A stretch of 64,000 bases of DNA from Casuarius casuarius. Its lineage: Eukaryota; Chordata; Aves; Casuariiformes; Casuariidae. The notes below the pieces were generated by a model. That model worked only from the letters and a program-made list of their open reading frames with translations. It was not told where the DNA came from and did not search any database. The stretch lies in the NCBI GenBank assembly GCA_003342895.1, contig PTFA01000369.1, positions 664,914-728,913 on the forward strand, given 5' to 3'. The position numbers and the translations under genes were made by a program. This document shows positions 53,535 to 61,162 of the stretch, piece by piece. Numbering within the stretch: the first letter of the stretch is position 1; each line of letters starts with the position of its first letter.

Positions 53535-54310
53535 CTCATCCTCAATATCTTTCCTTGATTTTTCAGCAATAAAATATAAAAGAGGAACATGGAGGTAGGG
53601 ATACCTTTCCACTTTTCCATAAGAAAAAAAGGTCAGCAAACTGAAAAGTTTTCACAGAAAAAGTATCATGGAAAATGGCCAAACCAGGAATGAGTCTGAG
53701 GATCATCTTGGTTAGACTAAATGCTTCCTTAGATGTGAGCCCAACATCTGTTCTGCAGGAGCACAGTCATTCTGTTTACAAATTTACCTACAAAATTGGC
53801 TGAAATGCTGAAATTTTGCTTATATGATGTAGGGATACTGATAGGCTGATATTAGGTGATAGTAGTTCTTCAGGCTTGCTTTTATCAAGGTGAGTGCTGG
53901 CTTTAGATATGAAGTGGCTTGGGAAATTAGTGCCATGTCTTTCAAACTCATATGTATTCATGAGCAGGGCTGTATATGTATATGACTGTAAATGTGACCA
54001 CGTTGTCAAGGTGACAGACCACATCTTTCATGTCTTCTGAGATGGGTCTTGTTCTCTCCTGAAGGATGTAGGATGCAGAGGAATTAGTCTAGGTCACAGA
54101 GACAGAGCTATGGCCAGTGCTTACGTAAAGGATCCCTCACTTGCTGTGCAGAGCATGCTGCAATAACTCACAGAGCTTCTTCAGCCTACACTTGTGTCAC
54201 AGCCCAAAAGGCGTGTAGGACGACCTCCCTCCCCTTGGGGCCAACAACCAAGTTCATGATGCTCTTGGACTGAATTAAGGTGAAACGACACCAGCCAACC
54301 AGTTTTATGA

Positions 54311-54316
54311 TTTATT
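54311..54316 (-). terminator. ERV-A LTR polyadenylation signal
   Basis: AATAAA on the minus strand is about 240 bases downstream of the TATA box. It is followed by GT-rich sequence (minus-strand TGGTTGGCTGGTGTCG near 54,285-54,300), a suitable downstream element. Confidence 0.65.
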
Positions 54317-54550
54317 AACACAAAGATAAGGCATGTGGTTAAATATGATAATTCAGTGGCGGTTGCTTCAACTAGATAGACAAGTCCCATGCCACACGTT
54401 TTGAACAGATCTTACCAACATTCATCAAAAGAGAGAAAGAGAGAGAAAGAGATATCACTACTCGTGGATCCAGTGGCGTCCTGTTGGTCCTCTTCCTTTT
54501 GGAGTCTCGGCAGTGGGGGGGGTCCTCCACTTAGCTTTGGGTGGTACCCT

Positions 54551-54557
54551 TTTTATA
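54551..54557 (-). promoter_or_regulatory. ERV-A LTR TATA box
   Basis: TATAAAA on the minus strand lies in GC-richer sequence within the LTR. It marks the probable U3/R boundary about 25-30 bases downstream. Confidence 0.65.
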
Positions 54558-54887
54558 CAAAGGGTCCAAGTCCCAGAATCTCCGCCCATTTCCAAGAAAT
54601 CTCATGCATATGCATGGTGGACATGATGCGGCATGGTCTGATTCGGCGCAGGCTCGGTGTGTCCCACGTGGTCACAGCATCCCGGTCCTGTTTCCCCTGG
54701 AAACAGATGGCTTGCCCGTACAATGGGAAAAGCACCATCTCAGTCCTGTCTCCGCCGGGAGCAGACGAAAATGGATGACTTGCTCACAACTATGGTTTCC
54801 TGCAGAATTTGCAACGCGTGCAGCAAGGTTCATATCTTATGTACCAAGAAATGTTTAGGGCAAAGGTTCACTTATCTGTCCTCCACA

Positions 54888-55239
54888 CCACTCCGTGACT
54901 TAAACATTGATTGGTATGTCTCCTTCCTGAAGTCTTCATAGCCTTCATCCACGGTGGTGATATGAGATAGAGAGAGATCAGAAAGAAGTATAGAAACAGT
55001 AAAAGTGTGCATGGTAGTTATGAACAATTGTTAACAATACCTACTTTTAACAATAATATGTCTAAAACTATCCAATTTTGCAAACAATAACTTATTTTGA
55101 CAATAACATATCGAAAGAACAGTATCTTAACATATCTAAAGCTAACAATAACATATCTAAAACTAACTGAACCAAAATGTGTCCCAGGACTAGTTTGAGG
55201 ATTTGCCTACGGCTCTGGGGAATCAGTGGAGGAAGGTGA
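54888..55239 (-). repeat. ERV-A 3' untranslated region with degenerate short tandem repeats
   Basis: Between the extra open frame and the LTR, the part at about 55,025-55,165 has five or six diverged copies of a 17- to 25-base unit. On the plus strand the core reads ACAATAACATATCTAAA. The clearest copies are near 55,038-55,060, 55,100-55,116, 55,126-55,140 and 55,144-55,162. The remainder (54,888-55,020) has no open frame and includes the candidate polypurine tract. Confidence 0.7.
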
Positions 55240-55575
55240 TCATCTACAATGACAATTGCGAGGCAAACAAAGGCATATTAAAAAAACAGTTGCAGCAATA
55301 GCCAAAAGAACAAGTACTGCAACATGAACTAATATAGCTGTGTATAACATCTTGTTTTCCATTCTTCTGGTATAATCCACCGATGTATCTGTCGTCCAAG
55401 TTGTGATGGGGCAGTACCTCTTTTCTATTATCCTCAGGGCTCCAGCGACGCAAGGGTGGTCGTGGATTGTTGATTGCGGCCCTTGTGGTTGACGCCGAGG
55501 CTGATGGCCGTTGTGGCGCATGCGTGGTTTGAGCCTGGGCACTCTAGTCACCTGACGGGTTTTATTGTTTTCCAC
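55240..55575 (-). CDS. ERV-A extra open frame: 111-aa putative tail-anchored membrane protein
   Basis: An intact 111-codon frame lies between the end of env and the LTR. Residues 1-30 are basic, with eight Arg or Lys between 6 and 28 and a Pro/Gln-rich part. Residues about 76-104 form one strongly hydrophobic helix (starting MLYTAILVHV). The last seven residues carry three basic or Cys-type positions, with Cys at 101, 103, 108 and 110. This arrangement predicts a tail-anchored or type II membrane protein. Met72 offers an alternative start that would leave only the helix. I do not recognise a family. It may be an accessory gene, a displaced env leader (env itself has lost its signal peptide), or a chance frame. 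It is the longest unbroken frame in the 3' half of a provirus whose other genes are full of stops, which is odd. A second frame (55,244-55,453) overlaps it. Confidence 0.45.
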   Translation of the reverse strand: MENNKTRQVTRVPRLKPRMRHNGHQPRRQPQGPQSTIHDHPCVAGALRIIEKRYCPITTWTTDTSVDYTRRMENKMLYTAILVHVAVLVLLAIAATVFLICLCLPRNCHCR

Positions 55576-55779
55576 CCACTAAGTTCTGGTGGGTCACCAG
55601 GACCAGTTTTACATGATAAATATATCATTATAGCAAATCACAGAGTACCTCCTATGGTTTCTTTACAAAAAATATCTGGATTATAGTTGTCCTAATCTCT
55701 ATTGCCTATCTCCTCGCCATTCTTCCATGTGTAACCATGCACTCCACCCTGTGAATCAAAAAGGTTCCTCAGCCTGGTC
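55576..55779 (-). other. Spacer between ERV-A env and the extra frame
   Basis: About 200 bases follow the env cytoplasmic-tail stop and precede the extra frame. No open frame or RNA signal is recognised. Confidence 0.6.
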
Positions 55780-56319
55780 TTAAATTGCTATTTCAGCCTT
55801 AGGGACATCGATTAGGTCCTCCTCGTCCTCCTCCTTTGGTAGGGGAGCATAATTAGTCAGTTGGACCATTCATATGTTAACAGTTTTTATTATAGTTGAT
55901 TTTACACAGAACATTGCTATGCTTACGATAATCATAACCACAATAAACATTATCACATATTGTATCAAACTTTGAATCCAACCAGTGACACTGAGTCCAA
56001 ACCAACTAAATATTTTTGAAAGCCAGTTAGAATTCATTGATTCTTGGAGCTCACGGGTGTCTTTTGCCACTTGCTGTATTTTTCCTAGTTGGTCATTGAG
56101 GTCCAGTGTAACATTAGGGATGTGGATACAGCAATCAGTACTGAAGAGGTTTAAGTAACCACAAAGCCCATTTTGATGTCCCATCATCAAGTCTAGTGCC
56201 ATGCAATTTTGAAGAGCCATTTTTGACGTGGCTTGAAATTGCTGATTAAGCAAGTGTATACTAGTTTCAGTAGCATTAGCTAGTTTTCCTACTTGATAAG
56301 CTAACTTACTTAACTGTAT
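55780..56319 (-). pseudogene. env: ERV-A env, transmembrane (TM) subunit
   Basis: This is the membrane-fusion subunit, with the parts in order. A heptad-like N-terminal stretch comes first. Then the conserved immunosuppressive-type segment (LQN, ALD) ends in a Cys and a CC pair at 56,128-56,163. A second helical stretch with regular hydrophobics follows, then a Trp-rich pre-membrane part ([10 protein letters not shown]), a membrane helix of about 28 residues (about 55,890-55,980) and an acidic cytoplasmic tail (NYAP, then EEDEEDLI). An in-frame TGA at 55,870-55,872 separates helix from tail, and the tail ends at TAA 55,780-55,782. The spacing between the first Cys and the CC pair is nine residues, not the six usual in gamma-type TM proteins. 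No furin site is obvious upstream. It is broken and not expected to function. Confidence 0.88.
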
Positions 56320-56670
56320 TCACGTTCGCGTGGTAGCAGACCCAAATCCCCAGAATCCTTCCATTTCCCAGGCTATGCGGGTGGCTACCCTTGGATCTTG
56401 CCACCCCTCTACATCTCCGTCCAGTGTTATCTTTGCCCATTTCATGCGAGATATCCAGTGGGGTCGGATAGGAGTCCGTTTCCACATGGTACATAATGTC
56501 GGGAGTCCCAAGGTACTTTGGAGGTCACGTAGCTCAGCCCATAAAGAAGTACACATATTACCATCACTGCAGGCCCAGATCAAACCAGCTGGAGCGTCAC
56601 CAGAGGCAACATGACAGTCATTAGGAGGTGCAAAATTTTCACTCACTGATTTGTATGCTATACTGTGGTT
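56320..56670 (-). pseudogene. env: ERV-A env, end of surface subunit
   Basis: This continues the same frame as the surface part to the right and the TM part to the left, bounded by in-frame TGA codons at 56,671-56,673 and 56,320-56,322. It holds Cys-containing segments (HVASGDAP, then WACSDGNMC) and a glycine/aromatic stretch near its end (GFWGFGSA) that could be the remnant of a fusion peptide. A dibasic RxxR cleavage signal is not clear. As part of a broken gene it only matters for reconstructing history. Confidence 0.8.
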
Positions 56671-57321
56671 TCAGCACAAACAGCCCATTTTTAAGGTGAT
56701 ATAAACTGGCCAATAGTATTTAACCCAATCATATTGTTTCCAGTTAGAGCAATTTATTACATTTTGGCAAGACCACAACGCTGACTTGTTTGATACTGGG
56801 GCAAAAGAGAATCCTGGTTCGAATGGCGTGAAATCCTGATAGTCTAACCCAAACCAGGCACAATTACTCCTGGGCTTTTTCCTTTTGGGACAGTCTTGTC
56901 CTCTGTTCCATGGAATGCACCAGGTTGTATTTATGGGTTGATTATACTGTAGGACATTAGTTGCCCATCCCCAGGGCTGTAAATCTGTTGTTCCCCACAA
57001 GATCATATTGCAGGTGAAAGTTATGTTTAAACCTCTTTCATAATATGTACAGTTTGTGTGATTGAGGGTGGAAAAATTGAATGGTTGATCAAATTTCACG
57101 GGAACTCGCCTTCTATCTGAGGAATAAGGATTCACTATTTCAAGGATACCCTGGGTATTCCACAGTCGTAGCAAGTTTCCTGCTATGTCTGTGGGAAGAA
57201 TACCCATGGGAAGGGGATCTTCTACAGATTTAGGCATAGGCAAGCAGATAGTAATACTAGATTCATTTAGGGAAGTTGCAGACCCCTTAAAACAACTAAA
57301 CCATGATTTCGGACTGTTCAC
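56671..57321 (-). pseudogene. env: ERV-A env, surface (SU) subunit, 5' end missing
   Basis: About 210 codons have a typical retroviral surface-glycoprotein composition: many Cys and Trp and at least six N-X-S/T sequons (NESS, NFST, NHTN/NCTY region, NITF, NTTW, NCSN). The frame starts directly after integrase sequence with no signal peptide, so the first part of env has been lost with the end of integrase. The nominal Met at 57,321 lies at this deletion junction and is not a true start. The frame ends at TGA 56,671-56,673 and continues beyond it. The receptor cannot be inferred. Confidence 0.85.
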
Positions 57322-57662
57322 TGTATATTCCCCTGTTGCTCACGGGACAGCTTCAGCTTGGGTTGATCCTGAAATTACCTCGACTCCTACCAATACATGC
57401 TTTTTCCCTTCTGAGAGATGAAAAGGGCCAATGTAGTCTACTTGCCAAATGTCCCACAGCCCCTTATTGTCCCTTAAGTGTAAGGGTTGGTCCTTGAGAG
57501 GGTTATGTTCCCCTAACCGTGCACGGCATAGGCCGCATGCTGAGATAACGCTGTTACATAGCTCCCTGGTCACAGACCATCCCCTGCTCACTGCCTCTTT
57601 ATAAAGGTCTTCACTTCCAAAATGGCCTCGTTTAACATGCAACCATTCTAACAGATGTTTCC
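57306..57662 (-). pseudogene. pol: ERV-A integrase, N-terminal domain and start of catalytic core
   Basis: The zinc-binding HHCC module is intact as H-X4-H-X28-C-X2-C (starts HVKRGH, ends CGLC). It is followed by the first catalytic Asp of the core in the motif WQVDYIGP. An in-frame TGA lies at 57,340-57,342, and about 10-12 codons later the sequence becomes env. The second catalytic Asp, the Glu and the C-terminal domain are absent, so roughly the last two thirds of integrase and the start of env are deleted. Relative to RNase H the frame has shifted by one base at the G6A5 run near 57,663-57,673. Confidence 0.88.
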
Positions 57663-57673
57663 ATTTTTCCCCC

Positions 57674-58276
57674 CTCTGCTTCTGCCGCTAATGTAGCTAG
57701 ACGGGTTAGCGAATCTACTTGGTTGTTCAAAAGGTGAGCGGGGTGGTTTCCTGTTTGGTGTGCAGCTACCCATCCTACTAGGAAAGATTTCTGTTTGGCA
57801 ATGTTGAGAATTTCTTCCCATTTTTCTTGTTGCCACACTGGTATTCGATTAACTTCGCACTGGTTTTGTTCCCAGAATGGGAGCCATTCAGTACATCCCT
57901 TGAACACAGCATATGAATCGGTGTAAATGAACACTGCTTCTGCTTCTCGCTTTATCACACTCCAAACTGCTATCAACTCTCCTACCTGAGCACTCCCCTC
58001 CCCTTCCGTTACTATCCGGTCTCCTGAATCAACATGCAGTGCTACTGCTCGGTATTTCCAGACCTTACCTTCTCTTTTAGAGGAGGCGTCAGTAAACCAC
58101 AGGTTCTTTAGTTGGGATTCAAACGGAGGAACAGGTCTTACAACAGAAGGAGGAGGTTCCTGATCAGAGTGATCAGGGGGTGCATCCTGTATTTGAAGCA
58201 TCTTAGGTGTACCCTCCCCTATCTTGTGTGTATGGCAGTAGTGATCTAACTGTGCATACCACTTCCTTACTGTTTC
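57674..58276 (-). pseudogene. pol: ERV-A RNase H
   Basis: This is the domain that degrades the RNA strand of RNA:DNA hybrids in reverse transcription. The four acidic active-site positions are visible in order: Asp in WFTDASS, Glu in VGELIAVWS, Asp in YTDSYAVF and Asp in NNQVDSLTR. The open part starts after an in-frame TGA (58,277-58,279), in the same frame as RT. The frame is lost at a G6A5 run (57,663-57,673) just before integrase. The domain looks better preserved than RT. Confidence 0.9.
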
Positions 58277-58279
58277 TCA

Positions 58280-59608
58280 TTGTGCAACCCCCACAGGAGG
58301 TGGAGTTCCAGCTAATATTGGTTTCAAGACCTTAAAGGGTCCCCTTAAAATAATCGATTGCTGTCGTATGACTTTTTCAGCTTCTTACAAAGCTAGGCTA
58401 ACTACAAAGAGGCCCTTCTCCCAGGCAGAGTATCGCTTCTCTGCATCTTTGAAAGTGCATGAGTAAAATCCTATGGGGCGAGTCGGACCTTCAGGTCCAC
58501 ATTGCCACGTATGTATAGATAATCTGTGAATTGCAAAACCCCACTCNATATGGAGTGGATCTGTCGGGTGTATTGGCCCTAAGGCGTGATAAACCCCAGC
58601 CTCAAAAATTAACAATTCTAAGGCTTCCTCATGAATTGGGGTCCAATTCCAGATGGCTTTTTTGCATGTCAAATCATATAAAGGACGTGCTATGATGGAA
58701 AAATCTGGAATGTGTTTTCTCCAAAATACCAGCAGGCCTAGGGCATGTTGTAACTCCTTCTTATTTTCAGGCATCTTTACTTGTTCAAGGGAAGTTAAAG
58801 TCTCGGGGGGAATACATACTGTTCCTCCCCTCCACCAAATGCCTGGGAATTTCACCTCACGAGAGGGAGGCTGTATCTTTTCTGTTGGAATTTGGAGTCT
58901 TAAACTTTCCAAATGGTTAATTATTTCAGATTGGGTTTTTCCTACTGCAGTGGCATCAGAGCCGCCAACCAATATATCAGTATATTGATATACTTTTACT
59001 CCTTTTTTGGGCATGATTCGAGCAAGCTCTTGTGCCAGTGCATGGTGGGCAATGGTGGGTGAGTGGCGGTGTCCCTTGGGGAGACGTGTAAAAGTGAATT
59101 GCATGCCCTCCCATGTAAAAGCAAAACAATCTTTATCTGTTTCCTGCAAGGGAACCATAAAAAACATGTCTTTAACATCGATGGTTGCTAAGATTTGAAG
59201 GGCTTGCTCCCATATAGTTGCAGTCAGTTCAGCTATATTAGGCACAGCAGCTGTTAAAGTACCTGTATTGGCATTCAGACGCTGATAATCAATTGTTAAT
59301 CTCCACTTTCCATTTGGTTTACGGACTGGCCACACAGGGGAGTTATAGGGTGAGTGTGTGGGAATAATTATCCCCTGTTCTCGTAATTCAGTTATTACGG
59401 GGGCAATTCCCTCCCTTGCTCCTAATGGCAGAGCATAGGGTTTGACATTGACTATTTTTGAAGGAGGAAGTGCGGGTGCTGATTGAAGCAGCCTCATCGA
59501 GGCTACAGGGAGTCCGAATGTCCACTCTTTTCCTCCCGAGTCTACCCAGGCACGGCCTTTTAGTAGGTCAAGTCCCATAATATTTGTTGGCAAATGTCCT
59601 AGTATCAT
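58280..59608 (-). pseudogene. pol: ERV-A reverse transcriptase
   Basis: The polymerase would copy viral RNA to DNA. Fingers motif NSPVWPVRKPNGKWR is at about residues 90-104 of the open frame, followed by the first catalytic Asp in TIDVKDMFF and the LPKG...SPTIAHHAL region. At residue 209 (58,973-58,984) the catalytic loop reads Y-T-D-I: one of the two Asp codons of YxDD is missing as a clean 3-base loss. The frame continues through the thumb and connection to a TAA at 58,383-58,385. One ambiguous base is at 58,546. A TGA at 59,652-59,654 separates it from the protease in the same frame. The enzyme cannot be active. Confidence 0.93.
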
Positions 59609-59941
59609 TGTGGTTTCAACTGGAGATTCATCACCTGGCAGCCAGCATTTAATTCAGGCTGTCGGTTGTGGTTTAGAATTACCAAAAACATCAGTGACCC
59701 AGATTGGTTTCTTATCGGCCACTATTCCATTGCTATCAGCAATATCCTTCTGAAGAGCTGATATCTGGGCCCCAGAATCTACTAAGAAAGTAACTGGAGT
59801 TTTAAAGGGCCCTAGTGGGAAAGTTATCAGCAAGTCTCCTGTGCTGTTTTCTGTGAGCCTCCTTAAGTGGACCCACTGGCCGTCCCCCGGCTCACTTAAA
59901 AGGGACGGCACAGGGAGTTTCCCGACGCCAGGGTTTTAAAA
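59609..59941 (-). pseudogene. pro: ERV-A aspartic protease
   Basis: Retroviral protease cleaves the Gag and Pol precursors. The active-site triplet D-S-G lies at 59,771-59,779 in the context FLVDSGAQISAL, and the G-x-D-L-L motif near the C-terminus (NIMGLDLLKG) falls just beyond the in-frame TGA at 59,652-59,654. It shares a frame with RT. DSG rather than DTG is found in several retrovirus and retrotransposon groups. The stop is TGA, consistent with a C-to-T change in an Arg codon. Confidence 0.87.
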
Positions 59942-60125
59942 TCAATCAGATCAATTTCCTGGGGTGCAGACGGGGTTACTATTCTAGGTTCTTGGGATAA
60001 GGGAGGAGGATCTTTGGGGTCTGAGGAAGATGGGGTTCCCCTTATCCTGTCCCAACTTCTTACCAAACCTTCCAGGTTGGGAGTTGGTAACCTGTCCATG
60101 ACTTCTCTGGGAATCAGCATCAGGA
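59896..60125 (-). pseudogene. gag: ERV-A gag/pro linker, scrambled frame
   Basis: A 74-codon frame that differs from the capsid and protease frames holds a Pro/Ser-rich part and an IDLIDF motif just before the protease region. It probably represents the end of Gag or the linker, after a deletion that removed the capsid C-terminus and nucleocapsid. No CX2CX4HX4C zinc knuckle is visible anywhere in ERV-A gag. The assignment is by position and composition only. Confidence 0.45.
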
Positions 60126-60651
60126 AGTCCCCTGATCAGAGGATGTAACCTCTTGGGATCTGCCACACACTGCATGGGGGAAGGCTGTTGCGGAAGCAGC
60201 AAACAGTCATTCATCAATTGGAGGCAAGCAGTTTTCTCCACGCTTTCCAAAATGTGGCCCGCTGTGGGTGTTTTAATAGAAAAAGGGTCCCCTCTTTCCA
60301 TTGGGTCTAATCCTCCTGCCCGGTAGGCTACCCTCTGGGTCAAGGACCATGGTCCTCTGTTATCATTTGTGGTTAGGAAGACTCCGGGTTCCCAATATCC
60401 TCTAGCCTCATCTTCGCTCAGCAGAATGCGGTCCCCCCCAGTGAGGGAGACTCTCCACATGTACTCAGTTTCAGTTTCCCGGGAGCCCCAGGAGTATTTT
60501 TCCTGTATTTTAGCCAAGTCCTGAGGGGAATAGGGGATAATATGAGTGGTATGTTGTTGAATACCCCAATGACCATTATCAATGGTTTCAGTTTTAATCA
60601 AGGGTTTCATTACTACCTTCCTGTGGAGGATTATCTGGAGGAAAACGGACA
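60126..60651 (-). pseudogene. gag: ERV-A gag, N-terminal capsid fragment
   Basis: A frame of about 175 codons resembles the N-terminal capsid of avian class I-like ERVs: PYSPQDL near the start, then EYMWRVSLTGGD, EARGYWEPGVFL, and RGLPDA near the end. After RGLPDA the frame no longer looks retroviral, although it stays open to TAG at 59,984-59,986. The Met at 60,652 is partly built from the first base of the ERV-B LTR, so it is a junction artefact. The true start, with the matrix domain, lies on the other side of the insertion. Confidence 0.75.
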
Positions 60652-60930
60652 TGTGAGCAATCCAGCCCTAATGCTAATAGCAAGAGTGTGAAAGTAGGTT
60701 TTGCGGCCTACCGGTAAGGTTACTAGAGGGCATGCAGTGTGGTGAGAAACTGTCCTTGGAACGGGAAAAACAACTCCCAGGTGTTCGGTGGGAAACTTAC
60801 AGGCTTAGGGGAGTTTCTTTGCCTCCTCATAGACAGTCATGCTATCCAATCACATACTGTTCAGATGTGNGTGCTAAATGAACATGTACCAATCACTGTA
60901 TAGTTTGATTTACATGATCACGGTTAAAGC

Positions 60931-60938
60931 ATATAAAA
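60931..60938 (+). promoter_or_regulatory. ERV-B LTR TATA box
   Basis: ATATAAAA lies 80 bases from the LTR 3' end. Transcription is predicted to start near 60,960. Confidence 0.8.
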
Positions 60939-60954
60939 GATGCTATTCGGGCTT

Positions 60955-60960
60955 AATAAA
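60955..60960 (+). terminator. ERV-B LTR polyadenylation signal
   Basis: AATAAA is followed within 40 bases by a GT-rich stretch (TTGGTGTGCTGT, 60,984-60,995) that can serve as the downstream element. Confidence 0.8.
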
Positions 60961-61013
60961 GTGTCAGCATTTAATCATATTGATTGGTGTGCTGTCCGTT
61001 AATCTCCCGCAAT

Positions 61014-61031
61014 TGGCGCCCGAACAGGGAC
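61014..61031 (+). other. tRNA-Lys primer binding site
   Basis: TGGCGCCCGAACAGGGAC is the perfect 18-base complement of the tRNA-Lys3 3' end, the primer used by many betaretroviruses and lentiviruses. It sits two bases after the LTR CA end. Confidence 0.97.
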
Positions 61032-61162
61032 GGGGATAACTCTTTAGCTGTTGCTTGATTGAGTGAAAACAGCTGGAAAAAGAGGGAAGCGGGAAAGCCG
61101 GCCAAAGGAGTTGCTGTCCCGGCAACTGATCAAAGGAGTCGACTCAGAGAAGCCGCGTCAGA

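Larger units (their letters stand above)
43426..54192. other. Noncoding host DNA up to the ERV
   Basis: No gene is recognised. A (GTT)n patch near 43,840, a 73-bp tandem duplication near 51,240 and one ambiguous base at 50,766 are the only landmarks apart from a possible CR1 tail at 53,515. The 76-codon frame at 50,430-50,660 has protein-like composition and begins near a CAG acceptor-like site, but it has no recognisable domain and no partner exon. Confidence 0.6.
54193..54887 (-). repeat. ERV-A LTR (3' LTR)
   Basis: A 695-bp segment is bounded by TGTG and CACA on the plus strand. On the minus strand it contains a TATA box and an AATAAA signal about 240 bases apart, in the order and spacing expected for U3-R-U5. 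It lies immediately downstream of env and the extra frame, so it is the 3' LTR. No second copy exists in the window for comparison. The outer edges are chosen from the TG/CA rule, and the upstream edge could lie a few tens of bases further right because the best purine run (about 54,925-54,935) is not adjacent. A GA-rich tract (54,424-54,455) lies in the probable R region. Confidence 0.65.
54193..60651 (-). mobile_element. ERV-A: degraded endogenous retrovirus, 5' end cut by ERV-B
   Basis: Read on the minus strand the order is capsid-like gag, protease, RT, RNase H, partial integrase, env, an extra open frame and one LTR, which is a retroviral layout. The 5' LTR, primer site and matrix region are absent because the element is interrupted at 60,651/60,652 by the LTR of the plus-strand ERV-B. 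The protease-RT-RNase H part stays in one frame (59,911 to about 57,675) broken only by stops. The capsid frame (from 60,651) is the same frame, which would fit gag-pol suppression rather than frameshifting, although the intervening region is too damaged to be sure. The affinity is uncertain: RT phrases resemble class I or class III avian ERVs, and it is not betaretroviral like its neighbour. Confidence 0.9.
60652..61011 (+). repeat. ERV-B 5' LTR (360 bp)
   Basis: The LTR begins TGTGAG and ends CCCGCA, an imperfect inverted terminal pair, two bases before the primer binding site. TATA (60,932) and AATAAA (60,955) are only about 23 bases apart, so the poly(A) signal lies at or just upstream of the likely cap site, and R must be very short (about 15-20 bases). 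Short R regions are known for betaretroviruses such as MMTV and MPMV. One N is at 60,890. The six bases before it (60,646-60,651, CGGACA) should recur after the 3' LTR. Confidence 0.9.

Noticed and set aside
54389..54778. 129-codon plus-strand frame and overlapping frames
   Set aside because: They lie antisense inside the ERV-A LTR and have no retroviral motif.
60650..60652. ATG at the 5' end of the ERV-A gag frame
   Set aside because: One of its bases belongs to the ERV-B LTR, so it was created by the insertion and is not the gag start.
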